64,000 nt of DNA. Source: Sclerurus mexicanus (taxonomy: Eukaryota > Chordata > Aves > Passeriformes > Furnariidae). The position numbers and the translations under genes were made by a program. Under the pieces are notes generated by a model. The model had not been told where the DNA came from, searched no databases, and saw only the letters and a program-made list of their open reading frames with translations. This document shows, piece by piece, positions 13,301-25,177 of the stretch. The stretch spans positions 434,001 to 498,000 of the forward strand of contig VWZF01004881.1 of the NCBI GenBank assembly GCA_013396755.1, given 5' to 3'. The first letter of the stretch is position 1; each line of letters starts with the position of its first letter.

Positions 13301-13914
13301 GTTCCACTTGAAACTTAATTCCAGAGTAATTCAAATGCACAGCACTGATTACCCATGCCATTTGTGGGGGGAAAAAACAACCAGCAAGGGGATTTCAACT
13401 CCAGCAAACCTGAAAACAGTATCTGTATTCCTACCAAAAGCAGGGGAAGGAAAATATCTCAATCAATAACAACCCTTGTGTTTGCAGGCATGGTTGTCTC
13501 ATACATAAAGGCCCAAAATAATACTTTTTATTTGCCTGTTCCAAATCTAACAGACACAAAAGCTGGGGGCTCTCAGCTGCTCAAATCCACCGCAGGCACC
13601 AGCCACTCACCAGCAGAATCCTTTTCTGATGGCACGACCATGGTGCAGCTGAAGCAGCTTTGAAACAGGATTCTTGTCTCCAGCTCTTCAAGCAGAAGCC
13701 TAAGGGTGTCTGTTTTTAGAAAACTGTGCACTTTTAAATTCCTTAAACATTTTCATGCAACAAACCTGAGCTGCTTTCACCCTGAGGCTTATAAGAATGT
13801 TTGACTGTGAAGAAGGGTGAGAGAAAAGCTGCAAAACACTTCTCTGTGTGGCCCCAGAGTGAAGAACCTTGGAGCTGCAGCAAACCCTAAACTGAAGGGG
13901 GTCACTTTGTCATC
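10381..13914. other. Unique non-coding sequence, no gene seen
   Basis: About 3.5 kb of unremarkable AT-rich sequence. Open frames are at most about 105 codons. I could not match any to a family or to a splice-bounded exon. Confidence 0.55.
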
Positions 13915-14128
13915 CAGGTCCACATCCAGCCAAGCCTTGGCCTTTTCCAGCAAGGGACAGTCCTACACTTCTCTGGCCAATTTATTCCAATGTTTAATGT
14001 TTCTTTCCTTCCCTCTTACTTTTATCTTTCTTTCCTCTTTTGACCACACAGATTTTTCTCAGAAGCCATTAGTACTCAGCTGTTTCCACTCTTGGACAGA
14101 AGGATCAAAACTGAACACAGTATTCTGG
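13915..14128 (-). mobile_element. Diverged CR1 LINE fragment, antisense
   Basis: The order of decayed blocks fits antisense CR1: 'ccacatccagccaagccttgg', 'acttctctggccaatttattcc', then a 'ttctttccttccctctta' region, and finally 'gatcaaaactgaacacagta' at about 14103. The last block comes from deeper in the CR1 3' UTR or ORF end than most copies here reach. Its divergence suggests it is older than the adjoining copy. Confidence 0.7.
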
Positions 14129-14396
14129 TATTGATAGGACAAGGGGGAATGGCTTCCCCCTGCCAGAGGGCAGGGCTAGATGGGATATTGGGAGGCAATT
14201 CCTGGCTCTGAGGGTGGGCAGGCCCTGGCACAGGGTGCCCAGAGAAGCTGTGGCTGCCCCTGGATCCCTGGAAGTGTCCAAGGCCAGGCTGGATGGGGCT
14301 TGGAGCCACCTGGGCTGGGGGAAGGTGTCCCTGCCCATGGCAGGGGGTGGATGAGATGATCTTTAAGGTCCTTCCAAGCGAAACCAGTTTATGATA
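14129..14396 (+). mobile_element. CR1 LINE 3' fragment, sense
   Basis: About 270 bases with good matches: 'gataggacaagggggaatgg', 'gggtgggcaggccctggcac', 'gtgcccagagaagctgtggc', 'ggaagtgtccaaggccaggc', 'tgtccctgcccatggcaggg' and 'gatgatctttaaggtccttc', ending in a degraded tail. It abuts an inverted older CR1 on its left. A 168-codon antisense open frame spans it, but this reflects the stop-poor CR1 3' end and not a gene. Confidence 0.95.
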
Positions 14397-15107
14397 CCAG
14401 TTCAGGCAGAACTTGTGCCAAGTAAAGTCAAACAATGTCGTGTTTTCCCTTGGAATGCTGTAGCCTTTGCAATTCCCAAGGCACAGAGGGACTATAGGAT
14501 GGGGCTCCCTGTGTTTGGTTCTGCTACTGCAGCAAGACCAAAATCTGGGCTGTTTCACCTCTCCTTCAGGTCTGAGCCACACGTTATTGACCGCTCAGGC
14601 ATCAGAGGGACTGCTGTTCTTGCCTGCACAGTCTCCAGGAACTGAAGTCTTAACGAGCTATCCAAGGATCTTAACTTGGCTCAGCATTTTAAGAGCAGGT
14701 ACTTGAAAGCTGTCCCAGAGCAAACACCCTCAGTCAGAGCTGGCTCTGCAGGTCTGGCTCAGTTTAGCCCTGAGGGGAGAAAACCAAAGACATGACAGGA
14801 CACCTGAGGAGCACCTGCAGTGGGAGATGATCACACTGATGATGATAATGATGATGAGAGAGACCATTCCTCAACTACCTCTCTTCGCAAGGAGGGCACA
14901 ATTCAGGTTTAGTTTGCTGTCCTGGTGGCTCTGGAGATGCCAGAAAAGGTGGTTGGAACACAGGCTGCTCCTCTATACCCTTAATGCATCCTCAATACTG
15001 GGCTGAGGTGTCTCTGCCCACTCTGCAGGCACCAAAAGATGCTGCTGCCACAACTTCCAACCCCACAGACAATCCCAGCAAGTAGATTTCTGCCTTCTGC
15101 CTGAATG
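14397..15107. other. Unique non-coding sequence
   Basis: No gene or interspersed repeat recognised. It contains a short (GAT)n microsatellite near 14838-14857. Confidence 0.5.
14838..14857. repeat. (GAT)n microsatellite
   Basis: 'gatgatgataatgatgatga' is an interrupted trinucleotide repeat. Confidence 0.85.
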
Positions 15108-15264
15108 CACAGAATCCCAGAGTGGTTTGGGTTGAAAGGAACCCTAAAGCTCATGCACTCCCACTCCCTGCCACAGGCAGGGACACCTTCCACTAGCCCA
15201 GGTTGCTCCAAGCCTCATCCAGCCTGGCCTTGGACACTTCCAGGTATGAGGAAGGCACAGCTAT
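15108..15264 (-). mobile_element. CR1 LINE 3' fragment, antisense
   Basis: Begins 'cacagaatcccagagtggtt' and continues through 'ggcagggacaccttccacta', 'gcccaggttgctccaagcc' and 'ggccttggacacttccaggt'. After about 15264 the match fades. The sequence to about 15290 may be a decayed continuation. Confidence 0.9.
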
Positions 15265-18000
15265 TGCAAATTTAACCATATCCTTTCTAAATCAACAAGT
15301 CCATGTGTTGGGCAGCAGCATGGACAAGATTGCAGCCCTATCTAACACTGTTAAAAAAAACAGTGAGCAAATAGATAAAATCCCTATATTTCTACTAGAT
15401 CTCACCATCAGTGCTACTGTAGTTTGAGTATCCTGTGTCATTAATGTGCTGGTACCACTGAAATCACTGTCTAAGGACTTCCCTCCTAACCTGCAGGACA
15501 AGGCTTTTCAAGTAGAAAATTAATGTTTATTCAGTGGAATTTGCTTTGCCAGGAAAAAATAAAATGCCCTGCCTCAGGACTGTATCTTAGCCAGCTGCTC
15601 ATTCAAACCCCATCCAATTAGTTTGAAAGCAGTTTCAACAATCCAGGAAAAAAAGTTATTAAGCATGGAAACATTCCTGATGTTGGGTTAAGGAAAAGAA
15701 GGAAATTATTTCTTTGTAATGCAATATTGCTTATTCGTTACTGCCACCTCTGGCATGCTCCAGCTGTCCTGCCAGCCTGCTGCTACCCCTTCTTCAGCAA
15801 CAATGATCATTCATTAAAAGAATTTAATCCACACACACACAGTAACTATTTTAACAATCCACAGGGGAAAATAAATAAGAGTAAGACAAAGTGTGGATAT
15901 GCCTTAGACTGAAAAGATGCTTCCCAAAATCTCCTGTAACTAATGCAAGCAACTCCCTTTACTGATTAAATTGCTGTGGAAAGTAGAGTGAAGATCAGGA
16001 AATATTTATAAGATGCTCAGGAACTCTATGAGAGGGGAAATAGTCACATTGGTCTCTTTATTCCCTGGTTTTTAACTGGAATTTTTCTTCTACAACTCCT
16101 CTGCTCCATTTAACTCCATTCCCACCAACCAGCTGGACTCCCCAGGCAGCAGCACAAGCACCCCCTTTCCTGGAGACACCAAAACCTCTCTGACCAAAAC
16201 AGAAATGGTCCCTTTTCAACTCAGCCAGGCATTTTGTGGAGGGAAGGGCCACGTTTTTATTCTTTTTTAACAAGTCCCCGGGAATTTAGCTAAATTATGT
16301 TGGCCTCCTTACAGGCAGTAATTACAAGGAAACAGAAAAGCCAGGCCAAGAAGGCAAGGCCTTTGTAGACTAATCACTGCAATGAAACACCTTGAGCTGA
16401 GGATTTTTCCCCAAATAATTCAAAGGCACATGGCCAAATCCCGTTTAAAAATGAACTAATAAATAGCTAAACCAAGAGTTGTTCCCTTCACCTCTTAAGA
16501 TTCGAAATTGCAGCCATTTGGTATCACAGGACTCATCTGGGATAAATTGGTGCTTAAAGAACATAACAATCCACCTGTGCCACCAGGCATCCCCAAGGAG
16601 GGCAGGGCCATGGGCACAGAGGCCACAGACACTGTCCCATGAGGAGGTGACAGCCAGGACACAGAAAGGGCCTCCAGATGTCCTTTCATGTGCTCTGGCC
16701 AGTGCCTGGATCCACAACACCTGAAGAGTCTGCCAGCACAGCATCCCTTTTTTGAGCAGCTCAGATGAGACAAAAGAACCCAAGCCCCCAGAGTTCTGTA
16801 CAGTTTTTTATAACATACACCCAAAAAAAGGTTAAATTCCTCAAATTCACTCTTCTATTCCCTATTTTCCATTATTCCATTGCCAGGATAAACGAGACTA
16901 TTTATACGTTTCCCCCAAGTGCTTGGTGGTTTTTAAGACTCTGTTAAAGTTTTCTGCACAAAGAAAGCAGCAACATCACCTCTTTAAATGCCTGTTGCCC
17001 CTGCTAATCAATCAGAGTTGCATTGCTTCAGGACTTGGAGCCTGAGAAAGGGAAACATCAGGGGGAAAAAGCACCAGGCAGGATTTTTTTTAAAGCCTGG
17101 TTTGGAAACAACAGCTGTGGAGGAACCCACTGCACCCCGATGTCAGGAACCTAATAATGGGATTCAAATCATAGGAATGGTCATCTAAAGGTGGTTTCTG
17201 CAGCAGGTGAGTCAGCAGAGACAGAACACACCCTGCACAGCAGACACATCTGGCAGAAGGCTCTGAGTGCTCACATGACAAATAATCCCATTAAAGAAAC
17301 AAATTACATGTTGCCAACACAACCCCATCCGCCCTCGACAGTGGGTTTGCACATCAGCACTTCATATGTCGAGAGCATCTGAGCTTGAATAATTGTCCCC
17401 AAAATAATCCTTTTGTTTCTAGATTGATGGAATCACTTGTAGTGCATCCAAGAAGTGCCAGAAGATTAAGTTGGTAATGAGATTGTACCTTTCCCTGTTC
17501 TCATTAGTTTGTCAGGGCAAATAATTGATGTGCCTGGATTTGCATTGTGCCTTCCCGAGAAGGTGGGTGGTTTGGTGGTGGTCTGTTTTGTGGGGTCCTT
17601 TGGGGGTTGGAGATGCTTAAAGAAAAACACAACTACACAGAAAATATTCCGTGTTTTCACCCCCCCCATTTTCACATCCTTGTGTACTCTTTCCTACAGG
17701 AGAGCAAACACAATTCCTGGAACTTGCTCCAGGATGTGCAGCTCTTCTTTCACAGGTACATCTCGCACCACACTTGGTGTTCCCACCTCGCCAGGGCAAA
17801 CCACGAATCAGCACTTCACATGCCCTTGACGCCACTTAAGGTCCATGTGTGAATGGATTCACGTTCCAAAGTCACTGAGTTTTACTAACACATGGAACCT
17901 CCCCAGCCCTTTGAGCCGAGAACTCAGTCTCACAGTGCTTGTCTCTTTTTCCACCTCAAAAGATAACATTTCTTTTTTCCATACCATATTAACATGGATA
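15265..18000. other. Unique non-coding sequence, no gene seen
   Basis: About 2.7 kb. The plus frame at 15203-15427 begins inside the CR1 and continues with a stretch rich in polar residues. It matches no family I know and has no splice signals that would make it an exon. A run of seven C residues lies near 17661. Confidence 0.5.
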
Positions 18001-18167
18001 GGGTGCCCAGAGAAGCTGTGGCTGCCCCACCATAGAAGTGTCCAAGGCCAGGTTGGACAGGGCTTGGAGCAACCTGGGCTAGTGGAAGGTGTCCCTGCCC
18101 ATGGCAGGGGGTGGAATGGGATGAGCTTTGAGGTCCCTTCCAACACAAACCATTGTATGACTCTAAG
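18001..18167 (+). mobile_element. CR1 LINE 3' fragment, sense
   Basis: Contains 'gggtgcccagagaagctgtg', 'agaagtgtccaaggccaggt', 'ggcttggagcaacctgggct', 'tgtccctgcccatggcaggg' and 'gaggtcccttccaacacaaac', with a degraded tail near 18160. It is 5'-truncated within the 'agagaagctgtgg' block. Confidence 0.95.
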
Positions 18168-20221
18168 ATACAGTTCCATCAGTCTGCAACTGAATTAGTG
18201 ATAAAGGGAGCCTGACTTAGAGGTAGAAAAACAGTTCTGGAAATAAACCATAATTTCTACAGCCTCTTTGGAAAGATTTGTGAAGTTTTCGTGACCAGGG
18301 TGCCAGCAAAGAAGAGTTTTTAATCAAATACAAAGCTAGTCCAGCGTAAGTCATTTCTGCTCAGGCCATCCTCAAACTCACTTTAATTATATCCTCCACT
18401 CTTGCAATGGATAGAGACTCCCATCCCAACTCCATGTTCCCAAGCACCTCACCCACCTACATATCCAATACCCAGGCCTGGAATCAGCCTAAACAAATAA
18501 AATTAACAACACCTTGTATCTATAAGGAAAATAAAATCACAACGGAATTGAAAGGGGAAGCAGGGAAGAGCAGTTTGCTTTCTGGGAGTTGCAATTTTCT
18601 GTCTGAGGACTTTCATGACTGAACTTCATCTCAGCAGTGCCTACAGAACAGGTATTTCCAGATGGTTTTTTCCACGGGCAAGTCCTTCCTGCCTCCACAT
18701 CACCCTCCAGACCTCAGAGGCTGCTTGAATTCACCCATCTCTCCTGCCTTTCCTTGGAGCAAGGGATAACTCGGCCCACCTAAGTATCTGTGCTATGTTT
18801 TTCCATTCCAGCTGAGAACTGTCTGAAGGTCAGAGCATAAATTACATTTACTGCAACCCTTTCTGATGGGCTGAATCAATAGCCATGATCAAGTTCCCAG
18901 CGCAGGCTCCCAGCAAGGATGGATCTCCACTCCTGTCATGAATTCCCCCCATTCTTTAAATCATGGCTATCTCCATTTTTCCACTGTCAAAATAACCCTC
19001 TTTTCAGACAATACAACAAAACACATTCTGCAAGAGGTGACATTCCTCTCCAAACTCAGTTTAATAAATTCCCTCTGGAGTTTTCCACAGCAGTAACAGG
19101 AAATAAAAGGAGAGAAATCTATAGAAAAGTTATCAAATTCAAATATTTAAAAGAAAAATCAGAGCTCTGCTAGAGAATCACAAGAGATCTAATTTGTTAA
19201 ACTGTGCTACAACATTCTCAGTCTATTTGGGATGGAATCTCAACACTGTGCAATGTTCTGGACGTATGTGAGGTTAAAAATACATGCAAAACAACCACAA
19301 GCATCCATGCACCTGTGGGTTGCACCACCTCAAAGAAATCAGTCCTAAATGTATTATTTTTCACAGCATAGAGAGCACAGTTTTGGGTTTTGATGGGTAT
19401 GGAAGGTGCACTTCAACCTCTCCATCATCCATCCAGAGGAGAGGTTTTATTTGTTTGTTTTTCTGGTCTTTCTTAGGGGGAAATCACTCAGTGTCACAAG
19501 TTTTAAATCACATTTCTGGACTGCAGGTCCCATTTACCGTTGCCTGTGGGAGAAATGCTCCAGGGACTGACAGTCAGCTCTTTTCAGGTGACTCAAAACC
19601 AGTTTATGCCAGAAAAACCCTCCACCGTTAGTTCAAATGTACAGAAAAACCCCTCAAAACAAAACCACTGACAAGGGAAACACCACAAACCCACACAAAT
19701 AACCCCACAAACCAAACCACCCACCCCATGATCAAGGGATGCTTTCAAGAATACGCAGAACAACTGAATTTAACCATTTTCTTTGCACATTTTGGCCAAG
19801 GTCTGTTTAGTCCGACTACCACTGGATAAGGAAGAGATTCCTCTTTAATAATGCCCTAAATTTTCCTCTTGTTTCTCCTCTAAGAGCCTCTCCATCCAAT
19901 CAGGCACATGACCCCAAATGCACAGCGCATTTCTGAGGAACCAGCACTTAAAAGGGTATTTAAAAACACATGTGTAGTCCTGTGTTCCATTTAAGTCCTT
20001 TCCTGAGGACCTACATCACTTCAAGATTGTTTCCAGAAGTTCTGAATAATTAACCTGAAGTTGGACTGGGATTAAAGATTATGATTAAAGATGTGGCACT
20101 TAATTTGTCAACACGAACTGGCTCCACAACTGCCTGCACATTTGTTCTCCAAAAGCTTCCTGGTGATCCCAGAAAACCCAGGGACCTGAGGACATGGACT
20201 GTATTTATTTGTGTGTTTTTT
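18168..20221. other. Unique non-coding sequence, no gene seen
   Basis: About 2 kb without recognisable coding exons or interspersed repeats. Local A- and C-rich sequence lies near 19630-19730. Confidence 0.5.
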
Positions 20222-20260
20222 ATGGAATCATTAAGGTTGGAAAAGACTTCCAAGGTCCAT
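20222..20260 (-). mobile_element. CR1 3'-terminal scrap, antisense
   Basis: 'atggaatcattaaggttgg' followed by 'aaaagacttccaaggtcca' matches the antisense CR1 terminus over about 40 bases. It is followed by unique sequence and an A-run near 20281-20292. Confidence 0.75.
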
Positions 20261-21220
20261 TTGTAACTCAGCTGCACTCCCAAAAAAAAAAAAGCCATTT
20301 TCAACAATAAAACCCAGGTATCCCCAAAGATGTGAAAAGTTGTTTTTCCCAAGAACTGGAAGGGGTTTGGATTAGGGCAGACACTGACAGGATTGACTCT
20401 GTTTGTGGTCACAACACCACACCCTTCTCTCACACAGCCCTGTCCCACTGAGCAAGAGGAACCTGACAAAACAGAATAGCAAGCTAAGAGACCATGGAAG
20501 AACTTAAACCTTATCTTTTATTCCTTAATTTAAAATAAAAATAATAAAAAGAACGGACAGATCTCTAGCACAAGGGCCATGAGGTCTTGGCAGACCAATT
20601 AACTATATTAAACAATGCAGACCCCATGGAAGAACAAGAGCTTTAGGACAACCCTCAGTTGTTTTCACTAATTTGAGACCATTTCAGAATAAAGCAATGG
20701 ATTTATTGCCAGCATTTCCCCCTAACAGGGTGCCCACCGCAGCTCAGGAAAGAAATCACTTCTCCACCCTATCACACACTTCCCACAGGGACAAGGGTCC
20801 CTCCAGCAACCACAGAGGACACGTTTCAGCTGCTGGAGAGATTTCAGAGTCAGGAAAAGCTGTGTGGAAGGCGGGTTTATTTATCTTTCGGAGTCACAGC
20901 TGCTGGGACAGCGCTTACATGCTGCACACCCAGGCAGGCTGCAGGACCCCTGACCACTGGCTTGGTCTGGGATTACTGACAAAGCAGGGCTGCAGAGTTT
21001 CAGCTGCCTCGAGGCTGCATTGCAGAGCTGTGCTTTATTCTGGATAAACATCTCATCTCCCAGGATGGCACAGCATGGCAACAAACACAACAGGTTTCAC
21101 TTCTTGACATGTTTAGTCATTTTCAGCAGCAGCGCGAGTTGAGGATTTCGTACTCCATCAGCTGGAATTCATAATAAAAATCCTGCCTTTTTATCAATGA
21201 CATGTAAAGAAATATATTCC
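20261..21220. other. Unique non-coding sequence
   Basis: About 960 bases containing an A-homopolymer run at about 20281-20292. No exon or gene is supported. Confidence 0.5.
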
Positions 21221-21363
21221 CTATCCCTGGAAGTGTTCAAGGCCAGGCTGGATGTGGCTCTGAGCAACCTGAGCCAGTGGAAGGTGTCCCTGTCCACAGC
21301 AGGGATAAGAACAAGACGAGTTTTGAAGTCCCTTCCATACTAAACCATCCTGTTATTCTGTGA
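21221..21363 (+). mobile_element. CR1 LINE 3' fragment, sense
   Basis: Starts 'ctatccctggaagtgttcaa' and continues through 'ggccaggctggatgtggctc', 'ggaaggtgtccctgtccaca' and 'tttgaagtcccttccatact' to the tail 'tgttattctgtga'. It is more diverged than most sense copies here, for example 'tccacagcagggataag' in place of 'cccatggcagggggtgg'. Confidence 0.9.
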
Positions 21364-22733
21364 CCCTACCAAAAATACAGCATTTGTTGGCAGTTCTTGG
21401 GCACTGCACTGATCCCATTCAGGAAAGACAACCCAGGACCAGACTCTCGCACAGGGTCACTCCACTGGACCCCACCAAAACCAAACACCTCAGGGTCACC
21501 GTGGCCCGTCTGAGCAGAAGGAACAAACTCCACCACTTAAAAACGTTCTCCCCACCCTTCCTTAGCTCAAAGTCAGGTTGCCCTCTCCTGAACACCCCCA
21601 GCACTTCAGAGTGCCTAGTCAGGCGTTGCATTAATTCCTCAAGTCCCCGGGATCCCAGGGATCTGGGGGGAGTTGCCCACCGAGAGGTTCTGTGCAGACC
21701 TCTGTTGGCAGCAGCTTTTTGTTTCCAAAGCCCACCATGTCGGAGCCACAGAGCTCACGCTGCTGTCGCCCCAGGGCTGCAGTAACCTTGCACACTTCCC
21801 TCACTGAACACATTTCAAACACAGTGGTTTGGGCTTTTTTTTTACCTGCAGAAATAATGCACACTTTCTTCCCCACAGCGAGGGAAGCTCCAGGGCTCCC
21901 CTCTCAGGTGTTTAACTATATCAAAGGAAGGTCCACTGGTGCGGGAAGGGCAAAGCACTTCATAATTCACAGCCTGCATTATGAAACTAAAGCAGTTGCT
22001 AAAAAATCCTCCCCAAGTGCAACAACTGTATCTCAGAACAGCTTTAAAACTGTTTAGACACCTGAATTTACTTAAAACTGAATCAGCTGTGAGATCTGGT
22101 AATTAACTCAAAGAGGAGAGAGAACAAAGTATCTCAACAGTGTTTGGGGTTAATACAGTTTAGATCTAGAGATCTTCTGCCTCTGCAGCTGCACTTTGAG
22201 AGCACTTGGGTTAGTGGAAAGGAGAAAAGTCAGGAGGGTTCCTGTCAGCTCAAAAAACAAAGACTGTTTTATAAAAGTCTGTCCCAAACCCGTGTGAAAA
22301 GGATCTGTTTGCTTTCCTGGAGATGTATATGTATGTGTCAAAGATTAATTAGAGTTAAGCCGTTAAATTCCCAGCAGTGATGAAGTATGCCAAGAATTGT
22401 GAATATCAGACTGCCTTGCCATCAAAAGCAGTCGATATTTCCACTTGAATTATGATATCTGTGAAGACTTGAGTTATTCTGTTCAGCTCCTCACACTTTA
22501 CCACTCCCTTCAGCAAGGACAAACACAATTTCTTAGAGGTTTTCGTGGCTGTTAAAATAAATTGCTTAGACTGAAGCAGGTATTTGCTATTGTTTCACAA
22601 TTAAGATGAACACTTGTCCCCCTGTATAAACATGCCATTTATCCTCAATCCAAATGATTCTGCTTGACCACACTGGTATAACCTGATCTTGTAGACAGGG
22701 ATCATCCCGCAACTGAGCAGGACTTGTATTTAG
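21364..22733. other. Unique non-coding sequence
   Basis: About 1.4 kb. The part from 21400 to 21780 is more GC-rich, with scattered CpGs. The open frames in it (141 codons plus; 70-81 minus) overlap one another and show no domain. Confidence 0.45.
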
Positions 22734-22980
22734 AGTCACCTTAAAGCTCATCCAGTGCCACCCCATGCCACAGGCAGGGACACCTTCCACCTGCCCAGGT
22801 TGCTCCAAGCCCCGTCCAACCTGGCCTTGGACACTTCCAGGGATCCAGGGGCAGCCACAGCTTCTCTGGGCACCCTGTGCCAGGGCCTGCCCACTCTAAC
22901 AAGGAGAAATTTCTTCCTGAAAACCAAGCTAAACCTACTCTTTCAGTATTAAATCATTCCCCCTTGTCCTGTTAATACTG
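22734..22980 (-). mobile_element. CR1 LINE 3' fragment, antisense
   Basis: Lacks the extreme 3' end. It starts at 'agtcaccttaaagctcatcc' and runs through 'ccacaggcagggacaccttc', 'gcccaggttgctccaagccc', 'cacttccagggatccagggg', 'tctctgggcaccctgtgcca' and 'gagaaatttcttcctgaaaa' to 'cattcccccttgtcctgtta'. It belongs to the same 'gccagggcctgcccac' group as the copies at 14129, 24940, 28105 and 47766. Confidence 0.95.
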
Positions 22981-23524
22981 GTACTGGCCTAAGGAATGAC
23001 CCAGGGCAGAGATGATGGTGATCATTGTAGCATCTGCTTTGGGGTATGAGATGTGTTGTCTCAGTGCCCAAAGTCCTCACTTAACACCATTAGAAAGGAA
23101 AACTGACTGTATTTGTCTGAAATCTGCCATTAAAAAAATAAAACCAAAAAACCTTTTGCCATATAGACAGGGACAAATATTGTTACACTTTTAACAGGAC
23201 AAACCACACTGAAAGGTACCTTTGTCCTTCTCCAATTAAACTCAGGGACAAATCATACAATGTCCCAGGTTACAGAGCTTCAGAAATGCATGGAATTGTA
23301 AGGAAAATAAGATCTGGCATCCAAAGGGACCTGCTCAAGCTGGAAAACCCTGCAGCTGAGAATTTAAGGGTCTGTTCATTTGGGCAGGCTGTGGGCACAG
23401 GGCTTTTTAGACCACCCTTCATGTCCAACGAGCATGTTCTGCACATCTCCTGCCAACACGTGGGCCAGACAGACCAAGGGGTGCCCTGAGGAGCTGGGGA
23501 AGCAGCAGCCACAGAGGCTGAGCC
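22981..23524. other. Unique non-coding sequence
   Basis: About 540 bases with no supported gene or repeat. Confidence 0.45.
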
Positions 23525-23605
23525 TCATGGAATGGTTTGGGTTGGAAAGAACCTTAGAGAGAATCAATCTGCAGCTCCCCTGCCATAGGAAGGGACACCT
23601 TCCTT
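23525..23605 (-). mobile_element. CR1 3' fragment, antisense
   Basis: 'catggaatggtttgggttgg' and 'aaagaaccttagagagaatc' are followed by 'cccctgccataggaagggac'. This is about 80 bases of CR1 3' end, diverging soon after 'agggacaccttcc'. Confidence 0.85.
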
Positions 23606-24939
23606 CTCTTCCTGCCCCTGTTCCTGAACCATTTATTCCACCTCCAGCCAGCACAGACACCAAAGGACAGGGCAGACATCCATGTGTGTACCAGCATCCA
23701 TCACTCTGCACAATAAAGCGATTAGCCCAGAATGAACTAAATTATTAGTTACACAACATAGCAAGCTATCCTAATTGCCTAAGATCAAGGAACCTCCACC
23801 CAAACCCCCTCTGGGCTGCCTGTTTGACACTTGCTGCCATCCAACTTCACCTTTGCTTCCCTTAATTCTCTTATCTATAAAAGAGGGGGGAAAAAATATC
23901 ATTGCCTTGAGGTCCCTATATATGAGCTGCTCGATCAGAGCTGGTATTGTACTGAGGGTTATTAAATAAAAAGCAACAGGGCCTAACCCATTTCTTAAGA
24001 ATTATTTCAGCTCACCTAGGATTTTAAAAGAAGTAATCCCAGCTAAATCTCATCTCTCCTCTATTTCTGTAACATGATGTTTTTCATCCTGTTTTTCCAC
24101 TGTGGAAGCTCTCAAGCAAATTCCACCCTTCCCCTCCTTTTTTTCCTAAAGTATAATGTCAGTTGTCTTTCAGCATTCAGAAAGCAGGCTGATCTCCTGG
24201 GCTTTGTGTACCAGAATTTGGAGTGATAAATGTTTCTGCCTCACCCCCAGGCATTTCAGCTGTTTGTCTTTGGGGTTTACAGGGATGAGTGACTGAAAGA
24301 AATAATACATTTTTCTTTCCAGCTTTGCATTGTATGCTTGTATAAAAAGATTCTAACATAAAAGTGGCATTGATAGCAGCAATACTTCTCAATAAAAGAG
24401 CTGCTCAGAGGAATTATGTACCAGATGATACAGCTTCAAATAAGGATATAAATTATGTTGCATTACTCCATTTGATTCTCTGGGGAATGTTTAAATTTCA
24501 AGCAAAGAACTGCAATGAGTGTTGCTATTGAGAAATAATTATTAGTTGCAATGTACACCATATTCGCTCAAATTAATTTCACTATAAACCACCTCATATC
24601 AATATCCCACATCCCAGGTCCAGAGTGGGATTCCTACAAGGACTCATTGCTCCCAATAGGAAGGCTGTGAAGAAGTGGCTGCTGGAATTCAGCTTTAGAC
24701 AATGCACAGAACAAGGGCTCTGGGTGAGATTCCAGGGACTCTGCTCCTCTCCCAGCAGAGCCTGGAATGACTCTCAGACTCATTCCATTACCATGTGTCT
24801 TTCGCTTGACTTGATTTTAAGCGGATGGAAAGTCAAACCAGGTTAAGGTATCTGAGGAGCTTTCAACTGCTTTTCCCACTCCAGACCCCACCAGACTTCT
24901 GCCTCCTTCCCTACCAACCTCACACCCCTTGCCATTGGC
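23606..24939. other. Unique AT-rich sequence; possible conserved element
   Basis: No gene is visible. The 24330-24600 part is a long AT-rich run free of repeats, with mixed complexity typical of non-coding sequence that may be conserved. That impression cannot be tested without an alignment. Confidence 0.35.
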
Positions 24940-25177
24940 TGAAGGAAGGCAGGTTGAAATTGGATATTGGCAAGGAATTCCCGGCTGGGAGGGTGGGCAG
25001 GCCCTGGCACAGGGTGCCCAGAGAAGCTGTGGCTGCTTCATCCCTGGAAGTGTCCAAGGCCAGGCTGGATGTGGCTTGGAGCAACCTGGGCTACTGGAAG
25101 GTGTCCCTGCCCATGGCAGGGGATGGAATGAGGTGATCTTTAAGGTCCTTCCAACTCAAACCATTCTGCGATTCTAT
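24940..25177 (+). mobile_element. CR1 LINE 3' fragment, sense
   Basis: Starts in 'gctgaaggaaggcaggttga' and 'ttggatattggcaaggaatt'. It continues through 'gggtgggcaggccctggcac', 'gtgcccagagaagctgtggc' and 'tgtccctgcccatggcaggg' to 'gatctttaaggtccttccaa' and 'accattctgcgattctattt'. It is well preserved, with a short deletion of the 'cccctgg' run near 25036. Confidence 0.95.

Noticed and set aside
14076..14582. 168-codon minus-strand open frame, the longest in the window
   Set aside because: It lies across the antisense of a sense CR1 3' end, which is GC-rich and poor in stops. Similar frames recur over every CR1 copy of this group.
15203..15427. Plus-strand frame with a polar, helix-like stretch
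   Set aside because: It starts inside a CR1 copy and matches no family I know. No splice boundaries delimit the non-repeat part.
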